A stretch of 6,872 bases of DNA from Actinomycetota bacterium (GTDB lineage Bacteria; Actinomycetota; Acidimicrobiia; Acidimicrobiales; Ilumatobacteraceae), in assembly GCA_010024485.1 (NCBI GenBank), contig RGGX01000065.1, forward strand, positions 1 to 6,872, written 5' to 3'. The notes under the pieces were generated by a model. The model did not search any database and had not been told where the DNA came from. It saw only the letters and a program-made list of their open reading frames with translations. This document shows, piece by piece, positions 5,533 through 6,872 of this stretch. Both the position numbers and the translations under genes were made by a program. Numbering within the stretch: position 1 is the first letter of the stretch; each line of letters opens with the position of its first letter.

Positions 5533-6218
5533 GGGGTGCCGAAGGCCGACGGCGGCAACTCCGACTCGCCGTCAGCCACACCGCGCACCATGCGCTCAGC
5601 GACGGCCTCGGGCGTGAGGCCCGTCGGAAAACGGGGGGCGGCACCGAAGATCGCGCGATCGGCCAGACCGGTCTCGGTGTGAGGTGGGCGGGCATCGAGC
5701 ACGTTCACCCGCCGCGACCTCAGTTCGCGTCGGAGGACACCGCACGCCGCGGAGAGGCCGGCCTTCGCGGCCGTGTAGGTCGAGGTGCCCGGGATCGGCG
5801 TATCGACGATCGCTCCGGTGAGCACCGCGATCGTGCCCCCATCCTCGACCGCTGGCGCGACCTCACCGATAAGGGCGAGCGGAGCCGCCAGATCGACAGC
5901 GAGCAGGGTGGCGATGTCACCGGCCCGTAGAACCGACGCCGGACCGAAGCCGACCACACCGGCCGCGATGACCACCAGGTCGAGACCACCGAGCGCACCG
6001 AGCGCGTCGTCGATGATGCGCTCCCGATCGGATGAGACCGTGAGGTCGGCCTGGACGTGCACGGTCGCGCCGACCCCGGCGAGTTCACGGCGTCCAGAGG
6101 TGACCACGCGAGCGCCGCCAGCGACGAGGCGTTCGGTGATCGCCGATCCGAGACCGCCCGTAGCGCCCACAACAAGGGCGCGCGCGCCATCGATCGAGAG
6201 TCCGGAGGGGGGATCCAT
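5529..6218 (-). CDS. Short-chain dehydrogenase/reductase (SDR) with atypical active site
   Basis: A 229-residue Rossmann-fold protein of the classical SDR type, which normally reduces or oxidises carbonyl/hydroxyl groups with NAD(P)H. The dinucleotide loop GATGGLG (18-24) and the IAAG that replaces the NNAG motif (84-87) are present, as is the catalytic pair Tyr148-x3-Lys152 (STYTAAKAG). The usual catalytic Ser about 13 residues before the Tyr is not there (the segment is LTGAIVDT, 133-140), and the Asn of the catalytic tetrad appears as Asp109 (AVDLAAP). RPPHTETGL (177-185) stands for the usual RPG-x-V-x-T. SGRR (41-44) after the second strand hints at NADP preference. The ATG at 6218 is chosen because it precedes the fold by the usual short distance; the open frame upstream to 6806 is a shadow of the rhodanese gene. 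It diverges from the rhodanese and is followed by an overlapping small gene. The substrate is unknown. Confidence 0.87.
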   Translation of the reverse strand: MDPPSGLSIDGARALVVGATGGLGSAITERLVAGGARVVTSGRRELAGVGATVHVQADLTVSSDRERIIDDALGALGGLDLVVIAAGVVGFGPASVLRAGDIATLLAVDLAAPLALIGEVAPAVEDGGTIAVLTGAIVDTPIPGTSTYTAAKAGLSAACGVLRRELRSRRVNVLDARPPHTETGLADRAIFGAAPRFPTGLTPEAVAERMVRGVADGESELPPSAFGTP

Positions 6219-6224
6219 GGCCAG

Positions 6225-6230
6225 AGTCTG
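6225..6230 (-). promoter_or_regulatory. Possible -10 of the SDR gene
   Basis: On the minus strand CAGACT ends 6 nt before the SDR ATG at 6218, the same spacing as the other leaderless starts in the window. It keeps only the second-position A and final T of the consensus, so the call depends mainly on spacing and on the lack of a Shine-Dalgarno sequence. A short inverted repeat lies immediately upstream (6231-6244). Confidence 0.25.
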
Positions 6231-6244
6231 GGGGTTCCGACCCC
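6231..6244. repeat. Small inverted repeat in the SDR-rhodanese divergent promoter region
   Basis: GGGGT (6231-6235) and ACCCC (6240-6244) are perfect complements around a 4-bp centre, in the 72-bp gap between the two divergent genes. It could be part of an operator for either gene. With 5-bp GC-rich arms in a GC-rich genome it could equally be chance. Confidence 0.25.
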
Positions 6245-6277
6245 TGGCTCGCACCTCGTGCGCTTGCCCCCGCGGAC

Positions 6278-6283
6278 TACCGT
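6278..6283 (+). promoter_or_regulatory. -10 hexamer of the rhodanese gene (leaderless promoter)
   Basis: TACCGT has the TAnnnT form and ends 7 nt before the ATG at 6291, so the message should begin at or next to the start codon. There is no Shine-Dalgarno sequence in the intervening GC-rich bases, and no clear -35. Confidence 0.45.
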
Positions 6284-6290
6284 CGCCGCC

Positions 6291-6704
6291 ATGAGGAGAA
6301 CGGTCAACGATCTGGTTCGCGAGGCCAAGGCCCGCATCGAGGAGTTGTCCGTCGCCGAACTCGAGACGGAGGTCGCTGCCGGGTCGTGCATGGTGATCGA
6401 CATCCGCGACTTCCGCGAGCGCCTCGAGCGCGGAGCGATCCCGGGCGCGGTGTCGGCACCACGCGGGATGCTCGAGTTCTGGTTCGACCCGGAGAGCCCG
6501 TATCACCGCGAGTCGTTCACCTTCGACCAGCGCTACGTCCTCTACTGCGCGGGTGGCCAGCGGTCCGCGCTCGCGGCGGCAGTGTTGCGCGACATCGGCT
6601 TCGACGATGTGGCCCACCTCGAGGTCGGGTTCAACGGGTGGGCCGAAGCCGGCGGTGCCGTCGAGGACGTCTCCGCCGACTCCAAGTGGGTCAAGCGCTC
6701 CTGA
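6291..6704 (+). CDS. Single-domain rhodanese-like sulfurtransferase
   Basis: A 137-residue cytoplasmic protein with one rhodanese domain, which typically carries a persulfide on a cysteine and transfers sulfur to an acceptor. The order of motifs is canonical: VIDIRDFRERLERGAIPGAVSAPRGML (35-61), the active-site loop CAGGQRSA (86-93) with catalytic Cys86 and Arg91, and the closing VAHLEVGFNGWAEAGGAVE (107-125). An N-terminal helix (about 5-30) precedes the domain. The six-residue active loop fits sulfur rather than arsenate/phosphate specificity. ATG 6291 is chosen over the longer open frame because it starts right before the domain and lies 7 nt after TACCGT; the upstream extension is antisense to the SDR gene. 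It is monocistronic as far as can be seen, 111 bp before the probable thiL. A role in thiamine or tRNA sulfur transfer is possible given that neighbour, but unproven. Confidence 0.9.
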   Translation: MRRTVNDLVREAKARIEELSVAELETEVAAGSCMVIDIRDFRERLERGAIPGAVSAPRGMLEFWFDPESPYHRESFTFDQRYVLYCAGGQRSALAAAVLRDIGFDDVAHLEVGFNGWAEAGGAVEDVSADSKWVKRS

Positions 6705-6754
6705 GCAACTAGTCGGCACGGACCGCGCGTCGGCGATCACTCGGTTCCGGGGTT

Positions 6755-6778
6755 CGACGGTGCCGGGAAGTGCCGTCG
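6755..6778 (+). terminator. Hairpin after the rhodanese gene, possible terminator without T-tract
   Basis: CGACGG (6755-6760) and CCGTCG (6773-6778) form a perfect 6-bp stem around a 12-nt loop, in the 111-bp gap between the rhodanese stop and the next gene. No run of T follows, so it is not a classic intrinsic terminator. Actinobacteria often use such U-less hairpins or Rho. The rest of the gap (6705-6754 and 6779-6803) shows nothing I can name. Confidence 0.3.
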
Positions 6779-6803
6779 GTGGGTCACCAGCCAAATGAGC
6801 GGG

Positions 6804-6809
6804 CACAAT
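6804..6809 (+). promoter_or_regulatory. -10 hexamer of the last gene (leaderless promoter)
   Basis: CACAAT matches four of six -10 consensus bases and ends 6 nt before the GTG at 6816. The intervening bases contain no separate ribosome-binding site at useful spacing. No clear -35 is visible. Confidence 0.4.
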
Positions 6810-6815
6810 GTGGGG

Positions 6816-6872
6816 GTGACCCTCGTGAACAGCTCTCCCCGGACGATCGGCGATCTCGGAGAGGTCGGCCCG
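6816..6872 (+). CDS. thiL: Probable thiamine-monophosphate kinase ThiL (first 19 codons, runs off right edge)
   Basis: An open frame starting at GTG 6816 reads MTLVNSSPRTIGDLGEVGP and continues beyond the window. The TIGDLGEVGP stretch resembles the start of ThiL, which opens with a G-E-(F/L)-G-(L/P)-I pattern just before its first helix. ThiL phosphorylates thiamine monophosphate to the active cofactor thiamine diphosphate. The start is supported by the -10-like CACAAT 6 nt upstream, as with other leaderless genes here. Only 19 residues are visible, none of them catalytic, so the name is tentative. Confidence 0.45.
   Translation, partial: MTLVNSSPRTIGDLGEVGP

Noticed and set aside
6219..6806. 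196-codon upstream extension of the SDR open frame
   Set aside because: It is the antisense shadow of the rhodanese gene and has no recognisable domain; the Rossmann fold begins right after ATG 6218.
1..6872. CRISPR arrays, insertion sequences, integrases, phage genes, or integration at the tRNA-Arg
   Set aside because: No spaced direct repeats, terminal inverted repeats with a transposase, or integrase are visible, and there is no duplicated tRNA 3' end in the window.

Overview
The window is high-GC bacterial chromosome, very probably from an actinomycetote. The reasons are: GC-rich third codon positions, several GTG starts, -10 hexamers only 6-7 nt before start codons (leaderless transcripts), and a tRNA-Arg(CCG) of the usual actinobacterial form with an encoded CCA end. 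The mix of a RecC-type nuclease subunit, a fused NikMN transporter and ThiL would fit a lineage such as Acidimicrobiia, but that placement is a guess. No insertion sequence, integrase, CRISPR array or phage gene is visible, so this looks like ordinary, densely packed core chromosome.

Layout. Bases 1-1239 (minus): the N-terminal 413 residues of RecC, running off the left edge. Bases 1275-1928 (plus): a divergent TetR-family regulator, only 35 bp from recC. Bases 1980-2054 (plus): tRNA-Arg(CCG). Bases 2072-4579 (minus): a three-gene operon for a nickel/cobalt ECF transporter, in transcription order a fused NikMN/CbiMN substrate-binding component, a CbiQ-type transmembrane protein and a CbiO-type ATPase. 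Bases 4738-5160 (plus): a divergent Fur-family metalloregulator. Bases 5146-6218 (minus): a short-chain dehydrogenase/reductase followed by an overlapping, unrecognised 128-residue protein. Bases 6291-6704 (plus): a single-domain rhodanese. From 6816 (plus): the first 19 codons of what looks like thiL.

How it works together. The centre of interest is the metal-uptake unit. The Fur-family gene and the transporter operon diverge from one intergenic region. The transporter promoter (TTGCAG, 17 bp, TACGTT on the minus strand) has its -35 hexamer embedded in a 17-bp site that resembles the Nur (nickel uptake regulator) box, TTGCAA-N5-TTGCAA. A 10-mer, AGGGTCGCCC, also occurs once in each of the two divergent promoters at or just after the -10, and in the regulator's promoter it forms part of a perfect 8-bp inverted repeat. 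The simplest reading is that the Fur-family protein represses nickel (or cobalt) uptake and perhaps its own gene, although its predicted metal ligands depart from the standard Fur/Nur set. The remaining genes (recC, tetR, SDR plus partner, rhodanese, thiL) have no evident link to metal uptake.
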